64,000 nucleotides of DNA from Lepus europaeus (Eukaryota > Chordata > Mammalia > Lagomorpha > Leporidae): assembly GCF_033115175.1 (NCBI RefSeq), contig NC_084836.1, positions 66,321,297-66,385,296 of the forward strand, in the 5' to 3' direction. Below, one piece after another: positions 1-13,200 of the stretch. Position numbers and translations under genes: made by a program. A model generated the notes under the pieces. The model worked only from the letters and a program-made list of their open reading frames with translations. It had not been told where the DNA came from and searched no databases. Within the stretch, counting starts at the first letter, position 1. Each line of letters begins with the position of its first letter.

Positions 1-1700
1 CCCCCCTGGAGACTGGACTGACCCAGAGGAACATGGCGGGGAGGAGTGGGGGAGGCCTGAGCCCCATCCATGGCTGCCTTGATGGAGACAGGGCAAGGAG
101 GAGGGAGGAGGAAGTGAACGCAGCAGCTGGGGGGTGCAGGGAGGGGGAGGGGGCTTTGGAGAGGCAGCTGGCAGGCGGGAAGCTGATCTGGGGGTCTCAA
201 GTTTCTTGACATCAATTAGAGCAGCCGGTCTAGGCTCATTAGTAGCCCGGGGTGCAGGGCTCATCAATAATGAATTTGCCTCTCCCCCCACCCCCAGCTG
301 CCTGCAAGGTCACCCCGCCCTGCAGCCAGCTGCCTCCCCTTCCAAAGGAAAGTAGCCCCTCTTCTGAGACGTCTGTCCTGTCCGTGCCACACAGCGCCTG
401 GAGCAGTGTGGGAGGGCGGGCAAGGGGGCTCCATCACTAGCAGCCATGCCTGATACTGAACCGTTTTTTATTTAGTCTTGGCATGCACCCTGGAGGAAGA
501 GGTCGGGGAGAGCAAAGACGAGCAGGGTCTAAAGAGCAAGAGGCTTTACGATGCTGGGACTGAACAGGAGGCCACATCCACAGCTAGAGGGCCCCCTGTG
601 CAGGATGCAGAGACCCCGGCCCCCACCCCAAGGCCAGACTTGAGAGCAAGGCCGGATGTCTGAGCACTCTGGGCCCCAGGATCGGGACCAGACCAGGGCC
701 TTAGCTCCCCCGGCATTGCCCTTGAGCTGGAGTGAGACAGATGTTTTGTTCAAACCAGACAGTGGGTTTGGGCAAGAGACTGGGGGGAGTGCCAGGCCCT
801 TTCCCCTCCCTACACTGCCCCCCAAGACTCCAGGCTTCCTCTCTGCCTCCACCTCCCGGAACCCCAAGCGTCTGGCTCCCAGTCACACCTCCTTTTCTGT
901 CTGGCTGGAGCTGGCCTGACGCTGGCTGCTTGGCATTGTGGGAGAGCTGCCCGCGGTCCTCCCTCCCGGGCAGGTACAAACAGGTCCAGGCTACAGCAGC
1001 TGCACCTTCCCCAGGTGCCACCGCAGACTCCCAGACTCCAGCCTGTGCCAGGCCCCCAGCTGCCCACGTCCAGCACACTGGCCCCTAGAATCCATCTCAG
1101 AGTCCTATGGCTCCCTGTGCTCCCCCGTTCTCCCCCTGCCCGCCCCACCCCCTCCCCGGCACCCCCCACCAGTCCTCTGCAGCTGCAGCTCACCTCGGTG
1201 GAGGAACCGGAACATTAGGGAAGGTAGGGACGCCTCTCGGATTTAAGCCTTGGAAGGAAGCTCCCCCTCTCACCCCCAGAGCCCCTCTCCACTCCACCCC
1301 TGGCCGGGTCATCTCTGTCCGATTGGCTCTCAGGTCTGGATCTCCCACTTGCCCTTAGGGTCCTTGTCGGAGCTTCTCTTCCCACTTCCACCGTCCCTGG
1401 ACTGCAATCTCCTCACTCAGACCCTCTCTAAAGAATTAGCCAGAGGCCAACCTGGGACCCATTTCCAACCCAGCGTTTCACCCCAGACCCAGGACCTGGC
1501 ACACCCCTGAGACCCAGCCCTTGGGACACCCAGCTCCAAAGACAAACTAGGACCGGAACAGCCCCTTCCCTGCCCAGTCTCTCACTCTGGAAGGGACCCA
1601 CGTGTCCCCTCCAACCGGGGCTCCTTCCCTCCCCGGAGTCCTTAGACAACCCCCGCCCAGACGAGCTTGGAACCGGTTCCCGCCCTCACATGCAGCCCTT
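1..1700. other. 5' flank of ZNF385A
   Basis: GC-rich single-copy-looking DNA without SINEs or recognisable exons. A homeodomain-like AT patch (TCATCAATAATGAATTTGC) lies at about 262-280. The next gene expected by synteny (ITGA5) is not recognisable here. Confidence 0.5.
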
Positions 1701-2300
1701 CCCTGGAACCCAGGCATCAGCTGCCAGCTGCCTCCATCGCCTCCCTCGGTCTCGTGGACGTCCAGTGCCCCCAGCGCCGGCCGCGGGGACGCCGCCAGCC
1801 CCGAAGGTGAGGGGCAGCCGGCGGCTGGGCGGGACGACGCGGGAGGGGGCCCGGACGCCCCCTCGCGGAGCCCCGGGTGCCGGGTGCCCTCCTCCCGGCT
1901 TCACCTGCTGCGGGCCCCGCCCCCGCTCCGCCTCGGCCGGCCTCTGCTCCTCCCCGACTCCGCCCCCCGTACCCCCAGCCCGGCCAGAGCGGCCCCCGGG
2001 ACAGAGCGACGCGGAACCCCGGGCGCCCGGGTCCCCAGCATGATCCTCGGTGAGTGGGCGCTGCGGCTCCAGGCTCCAGGCTCCCGGGCCCCTCGCAATG
2101 GGTCACCCCCGCCCCCCAGCCTCCCGGCACCGCGGTGACTGCGGCCGCCCGTCAGCGACCGGCTCCCCCTCCCCCTCCATCTGGGGCCACCTCGGGGGTC
2201 CCCTCGTCTCCTCTTCTCCGAGCTGCCGCCTCTCCCGGCAACCCAGGGAGCGGCAGAGGGGGGGAGGCAGAGCCGAGCGAGACCCCCGCCCCATAATGAG
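1700..2300 (+). promoter_or_regulatory. ZNF385A: CpG-rich promoter and first exon region of ZNF385A
   Basis: CpG-dense sequence with many GGGCGG/CCGCCC-like boxes surrounds the first coding exon at 2040. This supports a TATA-less CpG-island promoter. The transcription start cannot be located from sequence alone. Confidence 0.6.
2040..2049 (+). CDS. ZNF385A: ZNF385A exon 1, coding part
   Basis: ATGATCCTCG is followed at once by the donor GTGAGT, encoding M-I-L and the first base of Gly4. The remaining GC at the start of exon 2 completes Gly, reproducing the MILGSLSRAG start known for this family. It lies in a CpG-rich stretch. The 5'UTR boundary cannot be set from sequence. Confidence 0.88.
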
Positions 2301-5300
2301 GGTATTGCGTATTCATGAGGCTCATGAATATTATAAGACCGTCTACGAGCGGTTGGGGGAGGGGGCTGCTCCCGGCCTGGTGGAGTTGGGGGAGGTTTCG
2401 AGCTGTCCCCCAGCTCCAGTCCCCAGCCTTCGCTCAGCCTCAGACACTCCGACATCCTTCTGGGCCCAGAATGAGAGGGGAAGGAGGAAGTGGGGGGCGG
2501 GGAAGAGGGGAGGGGGTGAGCTTGAGGTGAGTGTGGCGGAAGGTGGGGACCTGCGGGCTGGAGGTAAGGGGCCGGGAACGGCGCAGGCGGGTGGGAAGGT
2601 GTCCACCCTGGCGCCCCTGCGGCTCAGAGCCTGTCTCCGCAGCCATCCTGCCCCAACACGCCGGGACCTGCCCCTCGCCCAAGTCTGGCTGCCTGGGCCC
2701 TTCCTTCTTCCCCTGCGTCCCTGCCCTGGGCTGGGGGCACCAGGAGAGGGAGGGGCGCCCAGAGAGGCAGGCTGGGGGGAGGGGAACTCCCACTGGGCTC
2801 TGACAGCCGCCAGCCACAGCCACCCCATCCTCATGACCTACATCGGGAAGGGAGCCCCGGGGATGGGGGAGGAGAGGGCCTAGCGGAGCCCTGGCCTCGG
2901 AAGCAGTCCTGGCTCCAGGTCCCTGCCCTGCTCTGCCTCACAACAGGCCAGGGCCATGCTTGACCTCTGCCCTCAGCCCTGGCTGGGCCGGTTCCTGGGC
3001 CCTGTTTATGGGGGGGAGCCCCCCTAGCAGGCCCAGACACCTGTGGTCTCCCTGCCCCCCACCGGGGACACCTGGCTCCCTGCTGATGTCCTGAGGGCTT
3101 GACTGGCCCCTGCCACCTCTCTCTCTCCAGAGACCTTGTCTCACTTGTTTTTCTCCTGTCCCCTGTCGCCTTCCTGCCCTTCTTCCATCTCTTGTTCGTC
3201 CTCCCGAGTGTCCTCAGTCTCTCGCCTCTTGGATCTCGCCCCCTCCACCCAGCACTGCAGCCTATCTACTTAGTGAATGAATGGACAGAGGCATGAATGA
3301 CCGGTCACCTGTCTCCCTCCCAAGGACTCTCCATCAGGGCAGGAGACCCCCGCCCTAGGCTGGCCCCCTCCAACACCTGGCAGACTCAGGGCCCTGGAAC
3401 ACAGCCCCACCTTCCTCAGTCCCCTGCGATGCTGTCTCCCAAGCTCCACCCTGGGCCTGGGCCCCAGAGGCAGCATCACACGTGCCCGCGAGGGGCCGGG
3501 GTGAGCCAGGTTCGGCCTCAGCGGCTAGGCTGGAAAATGCATCCTTACAGGGGAGGAGGCCTGGCTCCAAAGACTCTGAAATTGGCCCTCAGCCCCCAGT
3601 GGGAACCCCACCCCCTCCCCCTGGAGGACATTGCCATTAACTCCCTCCTCGTGCCAAGCCAACAGTGGGGTGGGAAGTCGGGGTGGGGGGCACACCTGAG
3701 CCCTGTTTGAGGGAAGAGGGAGAGGGGCAGCTGTGGGGGAAGGCGTTCAGGGCAGGTGCAGTTTTTCTGTCCTCAGGGCTCGGGGTCCCTGGCTCCAGGA
3801 GCAGGGAGGCCCAGGAGCAGCTCTGAAACCCCTCTGCCCAGCAGGTGAGGCCTACCTGTGAACTCAGGCCCCAGAGGCCGGGCCTGCTTCAAGGTGGCGG
3901 CTGCTCTGGGCTGCACTCCGGGCTTTTCTGTGCTGTCCTTTCTCAGAGCCCCCCCGCGCGGAGAGGGTGGGGGCCATCCAAGGAGTCCCTTTCGGTCAGG
4001 TTGGGAAAGATTTCCCAGAGGTCTCTCTGCTCGTCCCCTCCCTTTGTGCCCTGCACCCCCCCCCTGCCCACATCCCCCGGGGCTATTAGGGATGATGTTT
4101 TGAGTAGTTCATAATCATCCCCTTGTCTCTTTCATCTCCGACTTCAAAGCCTGCAGCCCTCAGCCTGCCTCCTGCCTGGTTGGAGGAGTCGAGGCAGAAG
4201 GGGACAGAAACAGACAGGGGACGGGGCAAGATCAGACCCCAAGGGTTCAAGGCCTTCCCTCGGCTGCCCACACACTTCTGGGGAGGGAGGAGAAGTCAGA
4301 AAGCCCGAAGGGAAGAAAGCTGGATTCCAGATCAGATCGCAGAGCCGAGCACCAAACCCGAGCTTTTCACCACCTTGGGCCCTAGGTCCTGATCCAACCT
4401 CCTCCTGGCCCAGTCTGCAGACCAACGCCAGCCCCAGAGCCCTACCCCAACACTTCACCTGCTTCCTGTCTCTCCCTGAGCCAACTCCCAGCAGACACTC
4501 CCGCCAGGCCCCACCTGAGACGGCCAAGGGGCTGGGGCTCCACACCCCACCCAAATGTCTGGGGAGAAAGAAAGAGCAGCCCCCAGTGGGCTGAAGGGAG
4601 GGCGCCACGTGCAGCGTGGTGGTGGCTTCATGCTTGATGCTGGCGGGGACACCGGAGCAGGCTCCCCAGGCCCAGGGCCAAGCGGGGCGTGGAAATGGAC
4701 ACATGGACATCCACCCGAGGGTCTGTGGGCTCAGTCCCTCTGCAGGGTGCTGGGAGCTGCCTTGAACAGAGCACGTAGCAATTCCCGGTGGAGCTGGGTG
4801 CGGCCCTGCCTGCTGGAGGTAATTACTCTAATAAGCTTCCCCGTGGAGTGGCCTGCCCCGGCCAGGCCCCAGCTCCTCCCTGCCCTGCCTGACTTGGGTG
4901 CTACACGCGCGCGCGCACACACACACACACACACTCCAATCTGCTGTCTGTCTCTTCCTCCAACCTGAGCTGAAGCCCTCACCTTCAGCCAGATGTCAAA
5001 AGCCCTGGTATTTGCTACTTGGCTTCCTGCTTCCCCAACGCTTCCTGTATCCCCGTCTTTTTTCCCTCCCTCCCTCCCTCGCTTCCTCAAGCTACCCAGA
5101 AAAGTGCAGTGCTGCAGAGCCCTGTCTCTGGAGCCAGACAAACAGGTTCAGGTCCCTCACTATGCTGTATGACCTTGACCGGGGAACTCCCCCTCTCTGA
5201 CCCGGCGTCCTCACCAGGACAGTGCGGGCCCATACATTCAGCAAACCTTTCCTGTGCTCTCTCCCTGTGGCCGGCCCGGCTCTCTGCGTGGATCTGTTCA

Positions 5301-8300
5301 GTCCCCCCATCAACTCCACGACGCCTGTTCTCATCGGCAGATGAGAATGAGAGAGCCAGAGAAACTTGCTGATCACCCAGCCAGTGGGCGCTGGGCCCAT
5401 CCCCTGGGAGCCGGTGCCTATAAAATGCCTGACACATATAGTGCGCTCTCAGAAGGTGGCCAGTCTTGTTATTCCCCGGAGAAGAGGGGAGGCGCCTGAG
5501 GCCTGGCCATGTGAAGCCAGGCCCCTCTCAGATCTCAGCCAACGGTGAACGCGTGTCCGGTGGCCTTGTTTCCTGCCCTCATCCACCCCTCCACTTCCAC
5601 TACCCCTCACACCTGCCAGGGCTCGCACCCATGAGTTGCTGGCCATAGGGCGCACAGTGGCTCCCACCTGGGGGAAAATGAAGACGCCCGGCCCAGGAAG
5701 TGCCTGGAACTGGCTCCCACCCCCTTCCCTTGAGCCTGTGCTCAGATCTCTGCTTCAGAGTTAAATCAGAGCCCTCTGGGAGTGGTGCAGCGGAGAAAGA
5801 ATTTGCTACACTAAGTGACAGCTCCTGCTACGGAGATGCTGTGTGACAGCCGCCAGGTTGTTTCACATCTCTGAGACTCCGTTTCCTCTCTGTCGACTTG
5901 GAAAAAAAAAGATCTGAGCTACTTCCTAAAATCATGGCGACCTCATGGCTCGAGGTACCCCCGAGATGAAAGGTAGTCTATGCAGTCATACGCGACATTC
6001 GCTGCCTGGCACAGAGTGGCACCTCCATACATTTTGTATGGCTTTTTCCTGCAGCCGGTGCTCCCCCTGTAACATGGGCTTGGGGGATGGCCACCTTGAG
6101 AGGCTATGGCCAGGGAAAGGGTCAAGGAAGCCAGCTGCAGTCTCTGGACAAGGGCAAGCGCCAGCCCAAACCCAGCTGCTGGGGGTGGGTGCTGGGTGCT
6201 GGGGCCTCTGGGAGCACTCAGGTTTCTCGCACCATTCCTGATGCTGCCTGGGGCTCGTTAAGGCTGTCCTGGCTGCGTGTGCCAGGCGGCCAGGGGAGGC
6301 GGGGCTCGGAGGGGACAGACCAGGAAGAGGAAATGGCCATGTGCCCGGCACTCTGCCTGGCCCCCTTTCCCCTCTCCCCTCTCCTCTCTCCCCCACTCCC
6401 TCTGTCCTCTGTCTTTGGCCTTTCCGTGCTGGTCCCTAGCTCCATGTCCAGCTTGCCAGCAGGGCCTCTCGGCTTTTTGCCTCTCGTCTCACCGCTGTTC
6501 TGCGCCTTTGCCCTCTCGGAGCCTTTATCTCCTCCTCCAGCCGCCTGTCCCTGTCCCTGCCTCTGCGTCTCCACACTCTCTTGCTCACCTCTGTGCGTGC
6601 GTGAGTGTGTGCATATGCCTCCTTTCCCCCACCCTGTCCCAGCCCTGAAGGTCACATGGGAGGGAATGGACACAGGCACATGGACCCCCAGCTGCTCCAA
6701 AGCCAAAGCCAAGCATCCCACCCTCCCCTTCAGCTCTGGAAATTCTGAAGCTCATGCCCCACCCCCATCCCCCGCAGCCTTGACCCCTGTCGGCCTCGGG
6801 CATCCTGGCCTGTCCAGTCTTGGCACTGGGTGGCACACACAGACCCCTCCAGACCTCCCTGGACCAGCTCCCTGCCCCCAGCTGTGCCTGGGCCCTCCCC
6901 GCCCCCTCCCTCTCTCCTCAGATTCCCCTAATCCCTGATCCCCCGCCCTCCCCTCTGCCCCACTTTTCCAGGACTCTGATTGGCTGATTCTACTGACTGG
7001 ACTGGGGGGGAGGGGGCTGGCAAGGGAGGGGGCAGAGGGCAGAACCGAGGGAAGGGGACTCTGTCAGGCCCAGGCCCCTGGGGGGCCAGGGCCAGGCCAC
7101 TGCCTGGGGGCAGCAGGCTTCGGAAACTGAAGGTAGGAAAAGGGGCAGCTCTCTGGAGGGGACAGGAAAGGACCCTGGGCACCCTCGGCCCTGGAGAGGT
7201 CAAAGGAGGTCGGGGCCAGGCACGCAGACTCCTGGGCTCGCCTTTGTTCCTGGGAACCCCAGTTGCTGGCCAGGGGTTGCTGGAGCCGCCCAGGGCAGCC
7301 AGCGCTCCCCACTGCTGGACAGCAGGCCGTCAGAAGCCCAGGGGGACCTGGTGCCTTTTTGGGCTGCCCTTTGGAGGCTGGTGGAGTTCCTCCCAGGACT
7401 CTGGCGGGGGAGGAGAAATAGGTTTCAGAGAGCAGGGTGGCCCGACTCTCATTTCCCCTTGGGGTCAGACCCAGGCATTCCCCTCCCAGAGGCTGAGCGG
7501 TGGTTCCTCCTGCAGAGAGCCCCTGGCTGAGCCCTGCCTGTGAGATCAGGGGTGTGGGGAGACTGAGGAAGCTAGGGAGAAGGGGGTCTGGGGACGCGCA
7601 GGTGGGCAACCCTCGGAGCCAATGCCACCCACTCTCTGAGGTCAAGAAGCATGGCTGGGACAAAATCCGAACTGCAGGGCGCCAGCAGGACTCAGCAGCC
7701 CCCTTTGGAGTCCAGGCCTCGGTGTCCTGCTGCGGGCAGTGGCATGGAGCACCCTCCGGACTCCGTTATTCCCCAGGGGAAAGCCAACCGGAAGTGCGGA
7801 GCGGCCAGGGGCTCAGGCCTGGACTTGCTGGCCCGGCAGGCAGCCTGCAGTGGTCTAGACCCTTCCTGGGTGTATAAAGCGCCTAAAGGCCTTGGGGGAG
7901 GGAGGTTGGAGAAGGGGGAAGTGAAAGCCAGCCAGAAGGAAGGCCTGGGCTGCAGGGCACTGAGCTACATACGCTGCTGCTGAGACAGTGGGGGACGCGG
8001 ACGTGTATGTGCCCGCACGGGGGGCCCCTCTTCTGAGTGTGGGGATCCCGGCTGGGGAGTGGGACCACTACTTCCGGGGCGCGCGCGGGGGGGGGTGTTC
8101 CCTAGCTTCAGTCTCCCCGCTGCTCACAGAATGTCTTCTCTGCCTTCCAGGCAGCCTGAGCCGGGCAGGGCCCCTCCCTCTGCTGCGGCAGCCTCCCATC
8201 ATGCAGCCCCCGCTGGACCTCAAGCAGATTCTGCCCTTCCCGCTGGAGCCCGCCCCTACCCTGGGCCTGTTCAGCAACTACAGCACCGTGAGTAGCAGGT

Positions 8301-10196
8301 GGCTCGCCCCGGGGGGACTCCTCCTTCTCCACCCCCCCACCCCCCCACCCCCGTGCACCCACTCCTGCTGCTGCATCCAATTCCTGGCGTCCTCTTAGTC
8401 TTCCTCACTTCTGGGTAATTTCTGGTCATGTTTGCTACCTGGTGCGCGGTGACAGCAGCTATGTTGGTGCTGAGCGTTCCTTAGGAGGTACTTGTGCTGG
8501 CTGCCCTGCGCCACCCAGCAAACCGCCATGCACCACCCGGGGCTGGCGTCGGCAGGGAGGTGGGAGAGGTATAGGTGCAGAACCCTGAGCCAGACGAGCG
8601 CAGGCAGATCAGCCTGACTGTAGATCCCACGTCCCTGAGGCCCGCTGTGGCTGAGGAGGACCCGAGGGCTAGGGCAGACACGGCATGGCGTAGACTGAAC
8701 AATTGAACATGGCGTGACAGAGGGAGCCACTGCCCACTCTGGAGCAGGAGAGTGGCCTGGTGGGGACGGGCACGGGGAGGGCTGAGCGGAGTGGCAGAGG
8801 AGGCCGGAGGAGGGTGGCTGCCTACGGGACACTGCGGGGGAAGCCAGACTGGGCCATGGCCGTGTGCGTATGACAGGAGGGGAAGGGAGGATGGAGGCCG
8901 TGTCTCCAAGGAAATATTGACAGGCCCTAGTGACCAGCTGGTGTGTGGGGGTGGGGCAGGAGGGAGGGGATGGGGCAAGGGTGAGGCCTCTGAGACTGGG
9001 AGGAAGAAGTCACCGTTGACAGAGGTGGGGCAGGCTGATCTGGCCGGAGGTGCTGAACACTTTAGCACATGTGACTTGGTGTACCAGTAGGCCAAGGGTC
9101 TGCAAGTGGCCAGCAGCCTGATGGACTGAGAGGCCTGGACAGTGGGCGCGAGCTACAGGTCTGGGGGAAAGCGGCTCTTTATTCAAACAACCCAGCCACA
9201 GACACAGACACAGGCTGAGGCTCCCGCATGGTGGGCAGTGGGCGTTTCTCTGCGTCAGATCCGCCCAATGAGACCCACACGATTATCCCTGTTCAGCCAA
9301 TGAGAGGCAGAACCACGGCTCCCAGGGGCTCAGTCGTTTATGGAAAGGGACTTAGCACGTGCCTGAGGTGTGATGCGACCCCACGGCACCTGACCCCAGA
9401 GAGCAGACTGCTGCTCCCTGCAAACCGCCCGAGCCCACATTTGCATCGCCCTCAGAAGTTTACAAGGTGTTTTTCATATCTCACCTCTTATAGCAACTCT
9501 ACAGGGCGGCTGTTGCTATTATGTTCATTTTACAGGTGAGAAAACTGAGTACTTCCTAATAAACAAGGCACTGTGCTAGATAAGGAGCCATGAGTAGCAG
9601 GGACAGGTGTACAGCAAAACCGAGGCCGGAACGAACACACTGTGGAAGAGACACAAAGATTCAAGTTAACCGAAAGACATTGCTTTTGAGCATCAACTAT
9701 GTACTAGGCACTGTGCCTTGCTGTCAGGGACACGGGGCCCAGTTCCTGCCCTTAGAGAGCTCACGGTCTAGTAGGAAAGACAGCAAGTCAACAGTCACCC
9801 TATCTCGTGAGAAAAGCTGTGTCACTACACAAGCCAGGGAGCCTGAGGGGTGTCGAGGAAGATGGTGCCTGGGAGACCGACCAGAGTAGAGCAGGGAGAA
9901 GAGAAGAGAGGGAGCGACATTAGGCATTAAATAGTAGAGGCGGGTGTTGTGGTGTAGTGGGTTAAGTCTCCTTTTGGGACGCCTGCACCCCATACCGGAG
10001 TGCCTGGGATTCAATCTCACCTCTGCTTCCAGTCCAGCTTGCTGCGGATGCGCCTGGGAGGTGGCAGAGGATGGCCCAAGTCCTTGGCTTCCTGCCACCC
10101 ATGTGGGAAACCCAGATGGAGCTCCTGGCTCTGGACTGGACTCCCCCCCACCCCGGCTGTTGTGGGCATTTGCTGAAATGAATCAGAGAATAGAAG

Positions 10197-10243
<47 letters not shown>

Positions 10244-13200
10244 CCCCTCCACTCCACACCCCTCATCACTTTGCCTTTCAAGTAAATAAATAAATATTTT
10301 CATCCGCTGGTTCACTGCCCAGATGGCCGCAATGGCCAGAGCTGCACCAATCCGAAGCCAGGAGCCAGGAGCTTCCTCCAGGTCTCCCACATGGGTGCAG
10401 GGGCCCAAGGACTTGGGTCATCTGCTGCTTTCCCAGGCCATAGCAGGGAGCTGGATCGGAAGTGGAGCAGCCGGGACTAGAACCTGTGCTGCAGGCGGAG
10501 GCTTAGCCCACTACGCCATAGTGCCGGCCCAATAAATAAATCTTATAAAAAGGAAAATTTTATTTATTTGGTGAGACCAGCATAGTGGCACAGCAGGTTA
10601 AGCCACCACTTGCAATGCTAGCATCCATATCAGAGTACCAGGTCAAGTCCCAGCTGCTCCATTTCTTTTTCTTTTCTTTTTTTTTTTTTAAGGTTGACTT
10701 ATTTATTTGAAAGGCAGAGTTACAGAGAGAGGGAAAGGCAGAGAATGAGAGATGTTCCATCTGCGGGTTCACTCCCCAGATGGCTGCAATGGCCAGGACT
10801 GGGCCAGGCCGAAGCCAGGAGCCAGAAGCTTCCTCTGGGTCTGCCACGTGGGTGGCAGGAAGCCAAGGACTTGGATCATCTTCCACTGTTTTTCCAGGCA
10901 CACTGGCAGGGTGCTCCACTTTTGCTGATCCAGCTCCCTGCTAATACACCTAGCAAGGCAGCAGAAAAAGGCCCAAGGATGTGGGTCCCTGCCACCCACA
11001 TAGGAGACCCACATGGAGTTCCAGGCTCCTGGCTTCCCTCTGGCCCAGCCCTGACTCTGTGGCCATGTGGGGAGTGAGCCAGCAAGGGAGGCTATCTCTC
11101 TATCTCTCTTCCTCCCTCTCCCTCTCTCACTCTCCTTATCAATCTGCCTTTCAAATCAATAAACAAATCATTTAAAATTTTTTGTTTATTTGAGAGACAC
11201 ACGGAGAGAGAGAGCTTCCATCCACTAATTCACTCCCCAAATGCCCACAAAGACCAGGGCTGGGCGGGGCCCAAAGCCACCTGGGAGAACTCACTCTAGG
11301 CCTCCCACGTTGGGGGGCAGGGACCAGTGCCTTGGGTCTTAATCACTGCCTCCCAGGGTTTGCATTAACAGGAAGCTGGGGTCAGGAGCAAGAGCTTTGC
11401 ATCAAACTCAGATACTCCAATGTGGGAGGTGAGCGTCTTGGGCTAAATGCCCACTCCTGGCATTAGGGAACATTCCAGACTGACCTGACGCGAATGGCAT
11501 GGATAAGGCCTAGAAAGGGGTATCTGAGAAAGTGCAATTGATGGCGTGCCTGGAACATGAACCCCAGGGAGCACCTCCCCCCTCAATCCACCCACATATG
11601 GGACTTGGAAGTCCCCTCAGGTGTCAGCAATCCCACCACTGCCTGCTGCATCTTATAGATGAGGAAATGCAGGTCCAGGGGTTAAGGGACCTGTCCGAGG
11701 TCACAAAGCTCCTTAGCTGCTGCGTGCGAACAGCCCAGGGCTGCTGATGCTGGAGGGGCCCATGGCTGGCCCAGCTCGTGGAGAGGGGACCAGCAGGCAG
11801 TGGGACAGCCCCAGCTTGGGCTTCTGATGGTGCCAAGTGCTGGCTGTGTCATTACTATGAACCTCGATGTTACCGGATGCGCAATGGGATCGCGACAGAA
11901 CCCACTCACAAGGCTGAGGGAGTCAGTGATGCAATCCTCACATCCCGCGCCGTTGTGAGGCTCTTGGTTAAGGAAAGAGCGGGGAGGGGGGAGGAAAGTG
12001 AGCTGGTGGAGACCTCAGCCTTGGAAAGGAGGGAACAGGAGACGGCTGGGGCAGAGGAAAGGCAGGAGCCGCTGGGGGTGGGGGAGGGAGGCCCGGCTCC
12101 GGTGGAGTTGGAGAGTGTGCCGCTGTGTGGAGAGTGTCAGATTCTGCAGGGGAGTGAGGACTGCAGGAAAGCCGGCCTTCGGAAGAGCTGTGCAGCAGTT
12201 AAGTACGCGGCTTTGGAGCCAGGCTGCCCAGGTTTAAAATCAAATCCTTCGCTCACCAGCTCATGACCTTGGGCAAATGATTTAACCCCTCTAAGCCTCA
12301 GTTCCCTCGTCTATGAAATGACGATAATAATAGCACTTACTTGAGATAGTGGTTTGATGATTAAATTAGATAATCCGTGCCAAGGGCTCAGTACGGAAGC
12401 TGGCGCGTCCCAAGGGCTCCTTCGACGCTAGGCGGCGGTGGCCACGGCGGTGGTCACCCGCGCGGGGTGTGCGAGTGCCTCCAGCTGGCTCTCCTGCCCC
12501 GGCAGCCCCTACCCCCACGACCCTGCGCCCCATTTCCAGTTCCCCCCGTCCTCCTCTCACTCCACGACTCCCCTCTGCCCTCCGATGCCCTTCACTGTCC
12601 CCCAAATCCAGCCTTTTTCTAGATTCAGTCCCTGGGATGAGACGCGGCGGCGTGGGGGAGGCTCGGAGCTGAGACGGAGAGGAGAGTGAGGGGCTTGACC
12701 CGCGGGTCGCTCACCCCCGCCCCCGGTGCTGCCCCTGCGCGACCGCCAGGGGGCAGCAAGTGCGCTAGGCCGCGGCTCTTAGGGACCTCGGTTCTCCGGC
12801 AGGTGGCGGGCGAGGGGAGGAGCTGGGGAGGGGGTTAGGGACGAAATCTCCAGGCTGAGGTCGCCTCAGTGCAAGCGACCCCAGTTCCACCTTTCGGAGA
12901 GGCCGCTGAGAAAGCACTGCCTGGCACTTGGGTACGCGGGCTCGGTTTTCCCATCCCCAGCGGTGGAGGTGACTCGTAAGAAGCAGCCGCATAGGGACGG
13001 TGCAGAGGGAGCTGGGGAGGGGTCTCCTGGGGGTTCTCAACGGCGGAGCGAGGGTCAGGGCGGAAGGGATGAAATAAAGGAGAAAGATCCGTGCTGGACG
13101 AGCCGGGTCGTCCGTACGATTGCTGGGGACGCCGGACACAGGAAGGACCCCCAGTGGGGGCGGCCGAGGTCTTCTGATCCATGCCCCTGCCGCCGAGCCA

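Larger units (their letters stand above)
2350..8150 (+). other. ZNF385A intron 1, remaining part
   Basis: Mostly GC-rich unique-looking sequence with three or four MIR fragments (5.1-5.9 kb) and a purine/pyrimidine alternating tract (4903-4934). No lagomorph SINE and no further exon is recognisable. A donor-like CTGAAG|GTAGGA at about 7127-7138 and a TATAAA at 7873 leave room for an alternative 5' exon. Confidence 0.5.

Noticed and set aside
1-1700. 3' end of ITGA5, the expected syntenic neighbour
   Set aside because: I could not recognise any integrin alpha-5 coding or tail sequence in this stretch.
6087-6938. 283-codon open frame in ZNF385A intron 1
   Set aside because: Pro/Ser/Leu-rich, no domain, overlapping frames on the other strand, and it crosses no plausible splice sites.
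10199-10240. CT tracts considered as regulatory polypyrimidine elements
   Set aside because: They are the standard internal (CT)n segment of C repeats and recur in most copies.
11778-12266. 162-codon frame ending in a MIR
   Set aside because: Its last third is repeat sequence and the rest has no family resemblance.
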